A stretch of 64,000 nucleotides of DNA from Endozoicomonas sp. SESOKO1. GTDB taxonomy: Bacteria; Pseudomonadota; Gammaproteobacteria; Pseudomonadales; Endozoicomonadaceae. Where the stretch lies: contig NZ_JAHHPP010000005.1 of the NCBI RefSeq assembly GCF_024606265.1, positions 1 through 64,000 on the forward strand, written 5' to 3'. Shown here one piece after another: positions 19,601 to 27,870 of the stretch. The position numbers and the translations under genes were made by a program. The notes below the pieces were generated by a model. The model saw only the letters and a program-made list of their open reading frames with translations, ran no database searches and was not told where the DNA came from. Position 1 is the stretch's first letter. The number at the start of each line of letters is the position of its first letter.

Positions 19601-21537
19601 TCATTGGCAAAGCACTGCGCTGGAAATTCCATTGTCGTATTCGCGCAGGACGTCTGGTGCATTACCGCCCGGGGTTGCCCCATGGCATTGGGGCAGACCC
19701 CGCCGGTAAGTTCTGCCCCGGACACGATATAACCTTTGGGGTAATGGGGCAACGGAACAGGAGCCGGATTGTAACCGATTGTCTGGAAAATGAAGCTGCC
19801 CTGACCTCTTTTAAACGACGCTCCTGGATCGGGATGGCACCGATCTGGAATATTTCGAAACGCAGGATGAACAACGACACCAGATATACATTTTCCCGAC
19901 TACAGGCGCTGGCGGCTAATTCCCGGCAAAGTGGTGAAGCCATGTGTGTGCGTCTGGCTTCTGCAGCACTCGGCCGTCTGGATGCACAAATATATCGGGA
20001 TCAAAGCCAGGTTGTCCTTGATTTGGACGCCTTCGCCCGTAACCAGAAAATCATTACGCAGTCAACCGATGACTACCACAGTGTAATTCGGCACAGTAAG
20101 TTACAAGAGACCCGTTTTGCCAATCCTGTGTCCTTGCCTGACGAGTTGCACACCATTGAGATGAGTTCTCCCGAAGGAGAGGAATTGTTGCGTAAGCTGA
20201 AGAAACGCTTTAGCCACTGGCCCGACGGGCGTCCGCTGGAGCAGATTTTTCCGCACTCCTGGCCAGTCCTTTACCAGGAGTTAACTGGTAAAGACAGCCT
20301 GTTTGACCAAGGCATCAAAAGTCTCGTCAAGGTTTGTGGTGAACAGCGCATACAGTTGTTGTTTGAGCAAAACCCACGACTGTTGACGGGAAAGCTGGAT
20401 TCCCTGGATGGTTTCAAGCTGGAAGGCAGGAGATATAACTTAACAGGGATTGATTTCAGCGGCTGCTCAATGAAGGGTACCGTGTTGCAATCCCTGTCAT
20501 TCAAGAAGTGTAAATTCAATACCGGGCTGTTAGGCAGTGCCATTGTTGAAAATGTTTTTTTCTGCGAATGTTCTTTTGCAGGTCAGCGGTTTTCATCATC
20601 GATATTAGACAATGCCTGTTTCTACCCTGAAGATGATCAGGATGGCCTGGTATGTGAAAGTACCCGCCAGCTTTCCCGAATCCTGTATCAGTCGTGCGTT
20701 AATCAGGACAATGAGTTCAACCTGGAACAATGGCTCAAGGTGATGTTGAAAAGTTCTTTACTATGCAGCTCCTTAACACCGCTGGATGGTCTGAGCCGGG
20801 ATATTCTGCGCCAACATATTGATGAAATCAGCAGAACTTATCCACAGCAACTGTGTGGAATTATTTATGAACTTATTGCCATTAACTTTAAAAATAATGC
20901 CAATGCCAAAAATTTTGTCGCGAATAATCCGGAATTCTATGATCACAAGATCAAAGATCTCAAAGATGTGTATTTCGAGTTCAGGACCCTCTTCCTGAAA
21001 GAAGGAAATTACCCGGGGCAACAAGGTAATCCATTTGAAAAATTATTTTTCCTCTATCGCGTCGCACGCCGTGATTATTCCCGGGAAGCGGTTCTGGCGT
21101 TGATGTTAAATGTTATTAACCTTGTCCTGTTCCCTGAATCCAATGATAAATACATAGAATTTGGCATTAATGCCAACAGTGCGGATGAGCTTTGCTTGCA
21201 GAACATTCCTGAGTCAGATAACGAAAGCACACAAAACAACCCAATATCATGCCCAAAAACCGATGCCCTGCCTCTGGATAAGATGCGACGTTACCGGGAT
21301 TATCTCTGTCGAAATCACCTTGAAAATTACCAGGGCTATATTCACCAATTCTGGAAAGAATGCCCGCAAGAGAGTAAATTAACCATCGCCAAACACTGTT
21401 TGTGTCATCAAAGTGCTGCCATCGGCCCCTTGACAACCCTTGAATTTATAACATTTCTGGCTGACAGGCAGGATGCACCAAGGTTGATTCTGAGCTGTCT
21501 CACTGAGAAGAAATATGGCCGACTGCAAAAAAAATAA
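16699..21537 (+). CDS. Large multidomain protein with SidE-type phosphodiesterase core
   Basis: A 1612-aa putative effector. Residues about 140-290 carry an HD-like phosphodiesterase signature as in the Legionella SidE/Dup family: HGLQH (146-150), FHDTGREGDG (190-199) and LLHDADTLD (256-264). In SidE proteins this domain acts on phosphoribosyl-ubiquitin. Residues about 395-530 look like a HipA/PI4K-type kinase fold: VYYIKP (Lys417), IVGNENMVNSAWEG (492-505) and HWDFAG (518-523). Around 1240-1310 is a pentapeptide-like stretch (LTGIDFSGCSMKG...CKFNTGLLG). The remainder is unrecognised. The SidE ADP-ribosyltransferase motif was not found. No signal peptide is seen. Domain calls are by motif. 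Confidence 0.65.
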   Translation: MDSLNTAGKTTEQASYAGGVRSDNIDKTGIAFARDVGRNEQLMLPVVASVKGDESVVNVDLSRKDVHKHKVTVSDIALKITETALDTVTIEPAHKCVKTAAIEPASLPVIDQSLIESTQVVKTALLMHYRPNSILSHAQPIARPVHGLQHSCRTAIWAVALLQQRKLHGDPQALAFPDHMVPLLVKACLFHDTGREGDGADTVEWERASADNLREHLRNCNVEQSLAWQCGEAICLKDNPRGCQHLPEAIQTLRSLLHDADTLDVMRVRTSFDMGRLECFAACQDDHQRQDWRLLAREVCQVIASQGDLCYPITLHDSATNREYFFSFCTASPCINTKKQWEHHPSPFSYQLFGIGKQSATIRELISPYTKHLAEPPEPSFSLAQLTPPGVDIKACQGSWPRGLYNDPINQQVYYIKPTSCELSAQNQRLMANLAGLLGIKVPESFVHQEQGHFYVVSPVPGKWQGKLKGGEATLRSLSPEQWARLLLINVIVGNENMVNSAWEGIELTPEGEPVMFHWDFAGLATRYPCPEKPEPAPEADDFSSMPVLLNKLRDPQAPPMNSLPIDNPCVDILAQLEDDLLGHTLKDILRQLDWQALDRLIEHSGFLPGDRSWLRQTIHDRIAWLTTCFPNSLEADERVSMAEYKAIEAAGIRGGWLPVKGRAIRGGQIGISQLLDANDQPITRMSLTLSREAGNKLADNLALERGLHCLARQVKYTNLALNPSRHADHYRDWRSDLTSLANECAGMAAQLTRDKTRWNEKDHKTIENTVMILQDIADKCRASLAADVPSIAELPTITTPLPKPRFPVRVSSRTGKKVEMKIQLAEFSHGFAKLTGQRVSYLNPEQMSIAGLTRQPVKAVELESTVCEGGSILFSPANLPEAQSFENQLTLTFLGHSKAVVEALFRELAGLGIDCERPGAADLEEQWLDALADFYGCLGDMNRAVASEINTPVNTRKKAFLKRLPNLIGKALRWKFHCRIRAGRLVHYRPGLPHGIGADPAGKFCPGHDITFGVMGQRNRSRIVTDCLENEAALTSFKRRSWIGMAPIWNISKRRMNNDTRYTFSRLQALAANSRQSGEAMCVRLASAALGRLDAQIYRDQSQVVLDLDAFARNQKIITQSTDDYHSVIRHSKLQETRFANPVSLPDELHTIEMSSPEGEELLRKLKKRFSHWPDGRPLEQIFPHSWPVLYQELTGKDSLFDQGIKSLVKVCGEQRIQLLFEQNPRLLTGKLDSLDGFKLEGRRYNLTGIDFSGCSMKGTVLQSLSFKKCKFNTGLLGSAIVENVFFCECSFAGQRFSSSILDNACFYPEDDQDGLVCESTRQLSRILYQSCVNQDNEFNLEQWLKVMLKSSLLCSSLTPLDGLSRDILRQHIDEISRTYPQQLCGIIYELIAINFKNNANAKNFVANNPEFYDHKIKDLKDVYFEFRTLFLKEGNYPGQQGNPFEKLFFLYRVARRDYSREAVLALMLNVINLVLFPESNDKYIEFGINANSADELCLQNIPESDNESTQNNPISCPKTDALPLDKMRRYRDYLCRNHLENYQGYIHQFWKECPQESKLTIAKHCLCHQSAAIGPLTTLEFITFLADRQDAPRLILSCLTEKKYGRLQKK

Positions 21538-21542
21538 CAGTG

Positions 21543-23030
21543 TCATTTTTGACTTCGAACGGCCTGCCAGGCCTCTAACGCCCTGGCCCGGGATTCTTTC
21601 AAGCTGACGACAGGCGTTGGGTAATTTTCCCCTAATATAACGCCTGCCTGATAAAGGCTACTTTCACCGGCTTCCCAGGGCGCAAACAGATACTTATTCG
21701 GTAACCCGGAAAGCTCAGGCACATATCGTCGTATATACTCTCCGTGCGGATCAAATTTCTGCCCCTGGCTAACGGGATTGAAAATCCGGAAATAGGGTGC
21801 CGCATCTGCACCTGAGCCCGCCACCCATTGCCAGCTTGCCGAGTTGCTGGACAGATCAGCGTCCACCAGGCAGTCCCAGAACCAGGCTTCCCCATGGTGC
21901 CATGGCTGCAGCAGGTTTTTGACCAGAAATGAGCCGACGATCATTCTCACCCGGTTGTGCATAAACCCGGTTTGCCAGAGTTCGCGCATCCCGGCGTCAA
22001 CAATGGGAATGCCGGTCAGTCCCTTCTGCCATCGCCTGAGTTTTTCGGGGTCATCCTGCCAGGGAAAGCCGTCAAACTTTGGCTGAAAGTTTTGCTCCGG
22101 CAGTGCTGGGAAGTGGTACAGCAGGTAATAAGAAAACTCGCGCCAGCCCAGCTCTGAGTGAAAACAGTCCAGGTCTGTCTCCACATTATCATCAGTTACC
22201 GCCGCAGCCGACGCGTACCAGACCTGGTTAGGGGACACCTCGCCAAAATGAAGATGGGCAGACAGCTGTGAAATGCTGCGTCTGGCCGGGAAATCACGAC
22301 CCTCTTTATAGCCATTCAGCCCTTTGTCCAGAAAGTCCTGAAGTTTGTTTTTTGCCGCTGCCTCACCAACTCCCCTGCCCTGCTCGCACCAGTAAGCATG
22401 CAGATTATGGTCCCAGCGTACCTGCTTTGCCTCACAGGCAGAATCATGGTTATGCACAGGAACCAGACCTTCCGCAGGCAGTAGACCAAGGGCATTTATG
22501 TCACTTTTCGAGGTTGTCGCAACACCCCGGATTTTTGAGGGAACCGGCAACGGTTCCCTGGGCGGTTCAGATACCAGGCACCCTTTTCGATAGTAGGGTG
22601 TAAATACCCGGTAGGGCGTACGATCCTTTTTCAGCACGGTCATTGGTTCCCAGAGTAGGGAACCGTTGAAGCTTTTGACTTCCAGGCCAGCCTTTTGCAG
22701 GGATTTCTTGATTTGCATATCCCGCTGTATCCGCCAGGGTTCATAGCAGCGGTTCCAGTAAACGGCATCGGCCTTATATTCTGCCGCTACGTCAGGGAGC
22801 ACTTTTCGTGCGTCCCCCTGAAGCACCAGCAGCCGACCTTTCAGCGCATCGTTCAATGCTGCCAGTGAGTGGTGCAGCCACCAGCGGCTGGCCCTGCCGG
22901 GAGCCCATTGACCGGCAGAGTAGTCATCCAGAATAAAGACGGGAAGAACCTGGCCATTGCCAGCCGCCTCGAACAGAGAGGGGTTATCAGACAACCGGAG
23001 ATCCTGACGAAACCAGTGAATTATAACCAT
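21543..23030 (-). CDS. phrB: Deoxyribodipyrimidine photolyase
   Basis: A 495-aa class I photolyase that repairs UV-induced pyrimidine dimers with light and FAD. The N-terminal photolyase domain (IHWFRQDLRLSDNPSL) binds the antenna chromophore. The C-terminal FAD domain shows ELGWREFSYYLLYHFP, MRELWQTGFMHNRVRMIVGSFLVKNLL, DLSSNSASWQWVAGSGADAAPYFRIFNP and the electron-transfer Trp residues. The ATG at 23030 has AGGAGTTG upstream. It lies 81 bases after an SDR gene on the same strand, a pairing also seen in other gammaproteobacteria. Confidence 0.95.
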   Translation of the reverse strand: MVIIHWFRQDLRLSDNPSLFEAAGNGQVLPVFILDDYSAGQWAPGRASRWWLHHSLAALNDALKGRLLVLQGDARKVLPDVAAEYKADAVYWNRCYEPWRIQRDMQIKKSLQKAGLEVKSFNGSLLWEPMTVLKKDRTPYRVFTPYYRKGCLVSEPPREPLPVPSKIRGVATTSKSDINALGLLPAEGLVPVHNHDSACEAKQVRWDHNLHAYWCEQGRGVGEAAAKNKLQDFLDKGLNGYKEGRDFPARRSISQLSAHLHFGEVSPNQVWYASAAAVTDDNVETDLDCFHSELGWREFSYYLLYHFPALPEQNFQPKFDGFPWQDDPEKLRRWQKGLTGIPIVDAGMRELWQTGFMHNRVRMIVGSFLVKNLLQPWHHGEAWFWDCLVDADLSSNSASWQWVAGSGADAAPYFRIFNPVSQGQKFDPHGEYIRRYVPELSGLPNKYLFAPWEAGESSLYQAGVILGENYPTPVVSLKESRARALEAWQAVRSQK

Positions 23031-23111
23031 CTCAACTCCTTGGATTTTGCCGATGCTGGAAAAGATGCTGGAAAAGTAACGACCATGCTACCAACATCAA
23101 TAAGAAAGTCA

Positions 23112-23861
23112 TCAGAAAGGCAGCTTTTCCCCATCCCAGGCAAACATGTGTCCACTGTCTTGTGGTGTCAGCTGATCCATCACATTCAGCAGTTGTTCTG
23201 CTGCGTAGTCCGCGGTAAAGAGTTTACCCTCAGGCACACCGGACTGAAACGGCATGGACAAGTGACTATCGACCGTTCCCGGATGCAATCCGACAATAAT
23301 CGATGATTTGTTTTTTCTGGCAATTTCAATGGCCAGATTCTTGATGATCATATTCAACGCTGCCTTGGATGCCCGGTAAGCATACCAGCCGCCTAATTGA
23401 TTATCCGAAATGCTGCCAACCCTGCCGGATAAAACGGCAAACATATTCTTGCGGTTTCTGGCCATCCTGGGAAGGAAGTATTTGGCAACCATGGCAGGAC
23501 CGGTTGTATTGATGGCGAAGATTCTGGCAAAGTGCTCGGGCTGAAAATCCTTGATGCATTTTTCTGGCTTGAGGCCTTCCCCCTCATGGAGGATACCTGT
23601 GGTGATTAACACCAGATCCAACGGCTCCGTAATTTGCTCTGCGCCGGCAGCAATACTGTTTTCATCCAGAAGATCCATGTAGTGAAAATCGGTTTTATTC
23701 ATCCGGTCAACATCGGGCTCACTGCGTGACAAGGCATAAATTCTGTTGACTGTTGGTACCTGCTCCAGCCATTGGACCATGGCTTTGCCAATGGCACCGG
23801 ATGCTCCGATGACGGCAACGTTCAAACCTTCGTCAAATGAGTCCAATTTTAATTCTGTCAT
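23112..23861 (-). CDS. Short-chain dehydrogenase/reductase
   Basis: An SDR-family oxidoreductase (about 249 aa). The cofactor motif is VIGASGAIGKAM near the N-terminus. The catalytic YRASKAALN (YxxxK) lies near residue 160, with a preceding LSGRVGSISDN supplying the Ser. It resembles the CsgA/C-factor-type SDRs that sit beside photolyase genes. The frame opens at an ATG at 23873, but the ATG at 23861 (MTELKLDS) has GGAG 9 bases upstream and is preferred. The substrate is unknown. It is probably co-transcribed with phrB. Confidence 0.85.
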   Translation of the reverse strand: MTELKLDSFDEGLNVAVIGASGAIGKAMVQWLEQVPTVNRIYALSRSEPDVDRMNKTDFHYMDLLDENSIAAGAEQITEPLDLVLITTGILHEGEGLKPEKCIKDFQPEHFARIFAINTTGPAMVAKYFLPRMARNRKNMFAVLSGRVGSISDNQLGGWYAYRASKAALNMIIKNLAIEIARKNKSSIIVGLHPGTVDSHLSMPFQSGVPEGKLFTADYAAEQLLNVMDQLTPQDSGHMFAWDGEKLPF

Positions 23862-24152
23862 GGAGCACTCCATCAGTAGGTGTCCGGTAGAAAACTTTAT
23901 TCTGAAGATAGCCTCTCAGGCAGACAGGCTGAAGGGCGCTGCGTTTAACCGATTATTTGTATAACACTTTTCTACGGAGCCTGTGACTCAACAGATCGTC
24001 CAGTGGACCTTCATTGTATTCTTGGTGCCTTTGTGGTGCAAAGCAGTCCAAAAAAGCAGTGCAAAAAGTCTTTTAATCAGCGTCAGGATTCATACCGCAA
24101 CACAATCCCACTCACTGCAACCAAAAGTGCAGGATGAAACAACCATGCCGAT

Positions 24153-24911
24153 ATGGGCTATGAACGCCTTCATTTTCACCAGACTCAGCTTTACCCGGGA
24201 TTGTTCATGGCCAGAGAACCTGAAGATAAAAATCAGTCCGATGATGGTAATGTCATCGATATGTTCACCCGCAAACCCCTGGATGAGGCCAACCTTCATC
24301 AAATCGTTCGTATAGCCCCGGAACTGGATGGCATGGAGATGCTCTACAGCAATGACGCCAATCCGGGAAAACTGTTCAGCATGAAAATTCTCTGCTGGGC
24401 ACTGATGAGGGACGGCACCGTTGATGCCCTGATCCCCTGGCTGAACAAGATAGTGCCTGCCCGTGAGCTTAATGACCCATTAAATGGCCGTTGGGAAGGT
24501 TACTTTGACAAAGTACACGACCATGCATTTTTCGACGTTCCGGACTACAAGGCTGCGGAGCTGGAAAACGCCGCCACTTACTATCCGGCAATTGAGTCTG
24601 ACGAGCCCGCTATCGTCCAGGAAATACCTGACACAATCGGCACTCACGCGATTATGACCGATGACCAGTTTAAAACGATTGTCCTGGTTCATGTCACCAG
24701 CTGGCGTCTCTTTACTGATGGCCGGATCCTGGCCATGGTTGCCGATGACAAGAAAGTTGAAAACACGCCGGTCCTGCCTGGTGATGAGTGCCTGTTTGCG
24801 GCCCAGGATCACGAACACTTCCATTACTTTTTCCATTATGTCATTGCCAATAAAATCAAAAACGGGGATCCGGAGGCTTTAGCGGCATTTACTCACCTGG
24901 TAGAAGGTTAA
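24153..24911 (+). CDS. Conserved hypothetical protein
   Basis: A 252-aa soluble, acidic protein that I cannot assign to a family. It has an aromatic- and His-rich end (CLFAAQDHEHFHYFFHYVIANKI) and a central WEGYFDKVHDHAFFDVPDY. No signal peptide, membrane segment or repeat is seen. It is transcribed away from the SDR-phrB pair and has its own 280-base upstream gap. The start at 24153 is the first ATG in frame with no strong ribosome binding site. Confidence 0.6.
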   Translation: MGYERLHFHQTQLYPGLFMAREPEDKNQSDDGNVIDMFTRKPLDEANLHQIVRIAPELDGMEMLYSNDANPGKLFSMKILCWALMRDGTVDALIPWLNKIVPARELNDPLNGRWEGYFDKVHDHAFFDVPDYKAAELENAATYYPAIESDEPAIVQEIPDTIGTHAIMTDDQFKTIVLVHVTSWRLFTDGRILAMVADDKKVENTPVLPGDECLFAAQDHEHFHYFFHYVIANKIKNGDPEALAAFTHLVEG

Positions 24912-25144
24912 CCTCAGGTCCGGGTATTGCCTGGATCACCCTGTACACGTCTAAACCATCTCCAAAGCAGTTCTCAACCATCGCTGACTCCTTGTCAACC
25001 ACAAAGTCGGGAGCTAGATTTGTCATCTACCTGACCTGTTTCGAACTGCCCTGAGTATCAGTCAGGCTTCGGTAACAATACCGCTAACCCGGATCATAAC
25101 CAGAGAGATAAATCCATTTCCGGACTGTCAAAGAGCATAAAATT

Positions 25145-26260
25145 ATGGACCAGAGTGTTGGCAACACTGATCCCACATCCACCGTAGCCGCAACGTTCGA
25201 GAACTTTGCCACCAAAACGACCGCCAGTGTTGTGGACGTGCTGAAAAAGGCCAAAAGCTTTGGCTTTCGGGAGGTTGATATTCACTTTGGCTCAAAAAAA
25301 ATCCCGCCGGATGAAGGGACTGACGATGCCATCCACTTTCTGGATGGCAAGCCTTTCTGTTTTGCGGCTTTAACTGACAATACCGTGAATAGTCGAACCT
25401 CCGGGCTCGTCAAAAGGTTTTTCCCTCCGCCCATTCTGAAAAAATTGTGCCAGGATGATAAGGTCAGGTTGGAAGCCGCCTATCATATGATCGAGAAAGC
25501 ATTTAAATATCATGATTTCATTGAGGAAAATGCCGGGGAGTTCAGACCGGGGAAAGAAACACTCTCAAGTTTTTTAAGACGAAAGAATGAAAAAGAACAC
25601 TTCAGCTTTCTACAAAACATTGCCCTGGGAATGAAAGATGGACCAGAAATTACCACCCATCGCAATGGCTATTACCTTCTGGCTCTCTGGGTTGAGTTAT
25701 CCAATGCCATGTCACCGGACTTTCAGAGACAAGATCTGTTTAACTGGAGAGATTTTGCCGTTGCAAAATCCCGACCTGACAGAAACAAGCGAAAACCGCT
25801 TCCTGAAGTACTGTTGCCAAGACCTCGCAAAAAATTAAAGGTCGAAGGAAAAATTGACGCCTCACGCTCAGCCGGAAAAACCATCAATTTTACCCTGTCA
25901 AGTTCAGGTAACAGTCAGCCAGACAATCAACAGACAACTCCCGATGGAGCAGCATACAACAAGACCGATGAAGCAACTGTTGATAATCTCGGTGAAGTAA
26001 CTTGCGACAACACCGGCAGCCAATCTACAGAAGACAATTTCGTAGAAAAAGCGGTAAGAGAAGGAAAAAGTGATCGGGAAATAACCATTCAAAAGGTCAA
26101 CCATCTTGCCCAACAAGTCATCAATAACCTTGGGCTGCTGCAGCAAGAACAAGCGCGAACCAGACAGCCTACGGTATCGGCATCGCAGAAAAGACAGATA
26201 ATATTAACTTTAAATGAAGGGTTAACCCTGATTAACGGCCTCAAGGCCACAAAAAAGTAA
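25145..26260 (+). CDS. Putative effector with SV40-like nuclear localisation signal
   Basis: A 371-aa protein of unknown family. A folded-looking N-terminal region (1-205) is followed by a basic cluster, NKRKPLP (214-220) and PRPRKKLKVE (225-234). The latter resembles the classical SV40-type NLS (PKKKRKV), and together they resemble a bipartite signal. A low-complexity Ser/Asn/Asp/Thr-rich linker (240-290) follows, then a helical C-terminus. No bacterial signal peptide is seen. It lies alone between a hypothetical gene and metNIQ. Nuclear targeting in a host cell is an inference from this motif and from the other eukaryote-like genes nearby. Confidence 0.5.
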   Translation: MDQSVGNTDPTSTVAATFENFATKTTASVVDVLKKAKSFGFREVDIHFGSKKIPPDEGTDDAIHFLDGKPFCFAALTDNTVNSRTSGLVKRFFPPPILKKLCQDDKVRLEAAYHMIEKAFKYHDFIEENAGEFRPGKETLSSFLRRKNEKEHFSFLQNIALGMKDGPEITTHRNGYYLLALWVELSNAMSPDFQRQDLFNWRDFAVAKSRPDRNKRKPLPEVLLPRPRKKLKVEGKIDASRSAGKTINFTLSSSGNSQPDNQQTTPDGAAYNKTDEATVDNLGEVTCDNTGSQSTEDNFVEKAVREGKSDREITIQKVNHLAQQVINNLGLLQQEQARTRQPTVSASQKRQIILTLNEGLTLINGLKATKK

Positions 26261-26265
26261 ATAAG

Positions 26266-26288
26266 GCTGGAAGCAGGCTGCCTCCAGC
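26266..26288 (-). terminator. Hairpin after metNIQ
   Basis: GCTGGA/TCCAGC arms flank a GC-rich core between the convergent 25145 gene and metQ. Downstream on the minus strand the sequence is T-rich (TTTACTTTTTTG). A moderate terminator for metNIQ. Confidence 0.45.
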
Positions 26289-26303
26289 ATTTAGATAGAA
26301 GAT

Positions 26304-27128
26304 TTACTTCCAGCCGGCAACAGAACTCCCTTTAAACAGTTCTGCAGCTTTCGCTTCAACAGCATCCGTCTGATAAGACTTGACCAGGGCTAACACCCGG
26401 GGATCTTCCTGATTATCTTCACGGGTAACGATGATGTTCACATAAGGAGAATCCTTATCTTCCACCAGCAGGGCATCACGGGTTGGGGTGTAGCCCGCAG
26501 GTACCGCATAGGTGTTATTGATAAAGGCCATATCCACATCATCCAGTGAGCGGGGCAGCTGAGCCGCATCCAGCTCAATAAACTGGAAGTTGCGTGGATT
26601 CTCAATGATATCTGCCGGTGTTGCTTCCAAATTACTCACATCGTTCAGCATAATGAAACCACGCTGATGCAGAAGAATCAGTGTGCGGCCTTCATTGCTG
26701 GGATCATTCGGAATAGCGATTGTTGCACCATCTTTCAGTTCACTGATGTCTTTCAGCTTTTTGGAATAGGCGGCGATGGGATATACAAAAGTATTGCCAA
26801 CGGCAACCAGCTTAAAGCCCCGGTCGCGAACCATACTGTCCAGGTAGGGGCGGTGCTGGAATGCATTGGCATCAATACTGCCATCCGACAGCGCTACGTT
26901 TGGCGATACATAATCAGAGAACTCAACCAGCTCCACAGCCACATTATGGTCTTTGCTGGCGATATCTACGGCCACTTTCATCACATCGGCCTCAGGCCCC
27001 GCCATCACCCCCACCTTCAGCGGGCCGTTATCATCATCAGACTGACCACAGCCAGCCAGCAATGCTGCTGACGCCAATACCGCTGAACTGGCCAGGATTT
27101 TTACTGTTTTTAAAACATTAACGTTCAT
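26304..27128 (-). CDS. metQ: Methionine ABC transporter substrate-binding lipoprotein
   Basis: MetQ (274 aa) is the periplasmic, membrane-tethered methionine-binding component of the MetNIQ importer. The signal sequence ends in the lipobox LLAGCGQ near residue 27. NLPA-family landmarks follow: KVGVMAGPEADVMKVA, VALSDGSIDANAFQHRPYLD, IAIPNDPSNEGRTLILL and AFINNTYAVPAG. It is the last gene of metNIQ on the minus strand, 85 bases after metI. Confidence 0.95.
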   Translation of the reverse strand: MNVNVLKTVKILASSAVLASAALLAGCGQSDDDNGPLKVGVMAGPEADVMKVAVDIASKDHNVAVELVEFSDYVSPNVALSDGSIDANAFQHRPYLDSMVRDRGFKLVAVGNTFVYPIAAYSKKLKDISELKDGATIAIPNDPSNEGRTLILLHQRGFIMLNDVSNLEATPADIIENPRNFQFIELDAAQLPRSLDDVDMAFINNTYAVPAGYTPTRDALLVEDKDSPYVNIIVTREDNQEDPRVLALVKSYQTDAVEAKAAELFKGSSVAGWK

Positions 27129-27213
27129 TTATTACTCCCAGACTTTAACAACACGCCATCAACCAAAGCTGATGGATTCCCACTTTATTAATAATTATTC
27201 AGTGACTGCGATC

Positions 27214-27870
27214 TCAGTGGCTACGATCATAGTGCTGCTGCAGGCGATCACCCACCATCTGCAGCAATTGCACAAGGGCAATCAATACCACCACCGTGGC
27301 CAGCATGATGACCCCATCAAACCGCTGGTAGCCATAACGGATACCCAGGTCACCAAGGCCGCCACCACCAATGGCACCGGCCATGGCCGAATAGCTGACC
27401 AGCGTCACCAGCGTAATGGTCATGCCATTGATCAGCCCGGGCCTGGCCTCTGGCAGCAACACCCGGGTCACAATCTGCAACGGACTGGCGCCCATGGATT
27501 GAGCCGCTTCCACCAGCCCGGAAGGCACCTCATTCAAGGCCCCTTCGGCAATGCGGGCAACAAAGGGAATCGCTGCCACGGTCAACGGCACTATCGCTGC
27601 CGTAGTCCCGATGGAAGTACCCGTCAGCAGTCGTGTCAGTGGTATGATGGCCACCATCAGAATAATAAAAGGGATAGAGCGCCCGGCATTCACAATCCCC
27701 CCCAGAACCAGGTTGGCAACCCGGTTTTCCAGAATACGCCCTTCCCGGGTCACGTAGAGCAGTACCCCCAGCGGGATGCCGAGAAGCAGGCTGATACCAC
27801 CGGAAAATGCCACCATATAAAGGGTTTCCCAGAGCGCCTTGAACAACAGTGACCATGCATCAGCTGACAT
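27214..27870 (-). CDS. metI: Methionine ABC transporter permease
   Basis: MetI (about 218 aa) is the inner-membrane permease of the methionine importer, with five or six hydrophobic segments and the ABC-permease EAA-type loop GALNEVPSGLVEAAQSMGASPLQI. The frame can be extended to a TTG at 27876, but the ATG at 27870 (MSADAWSLLFKALWETL) matches the E. coli MetI start and is preferred. It then overlaps the end of metN by 11 bases, suggesting translational coupling. Confidence 0.94.
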   Translation of the reverse strand: MSADAWSLLFKALWETLYMVAFSGGISLLLGIPLGVLLYVTREGRILENRVANLVLGGIVNAGRSIPFIILMVAIIPLTRLLTGTSIGTTAAIVPLTVAAIPFVARIAEGALNEVPSGLVEAAQSMGASPLQIVTRVLLPEARPGLINGMTITLVTLVSYSAMAGAIGGGGLGDLGIRYGYQRFDGVIMLATVVVLIALVQLLQMVGDRLQQHYDRSH

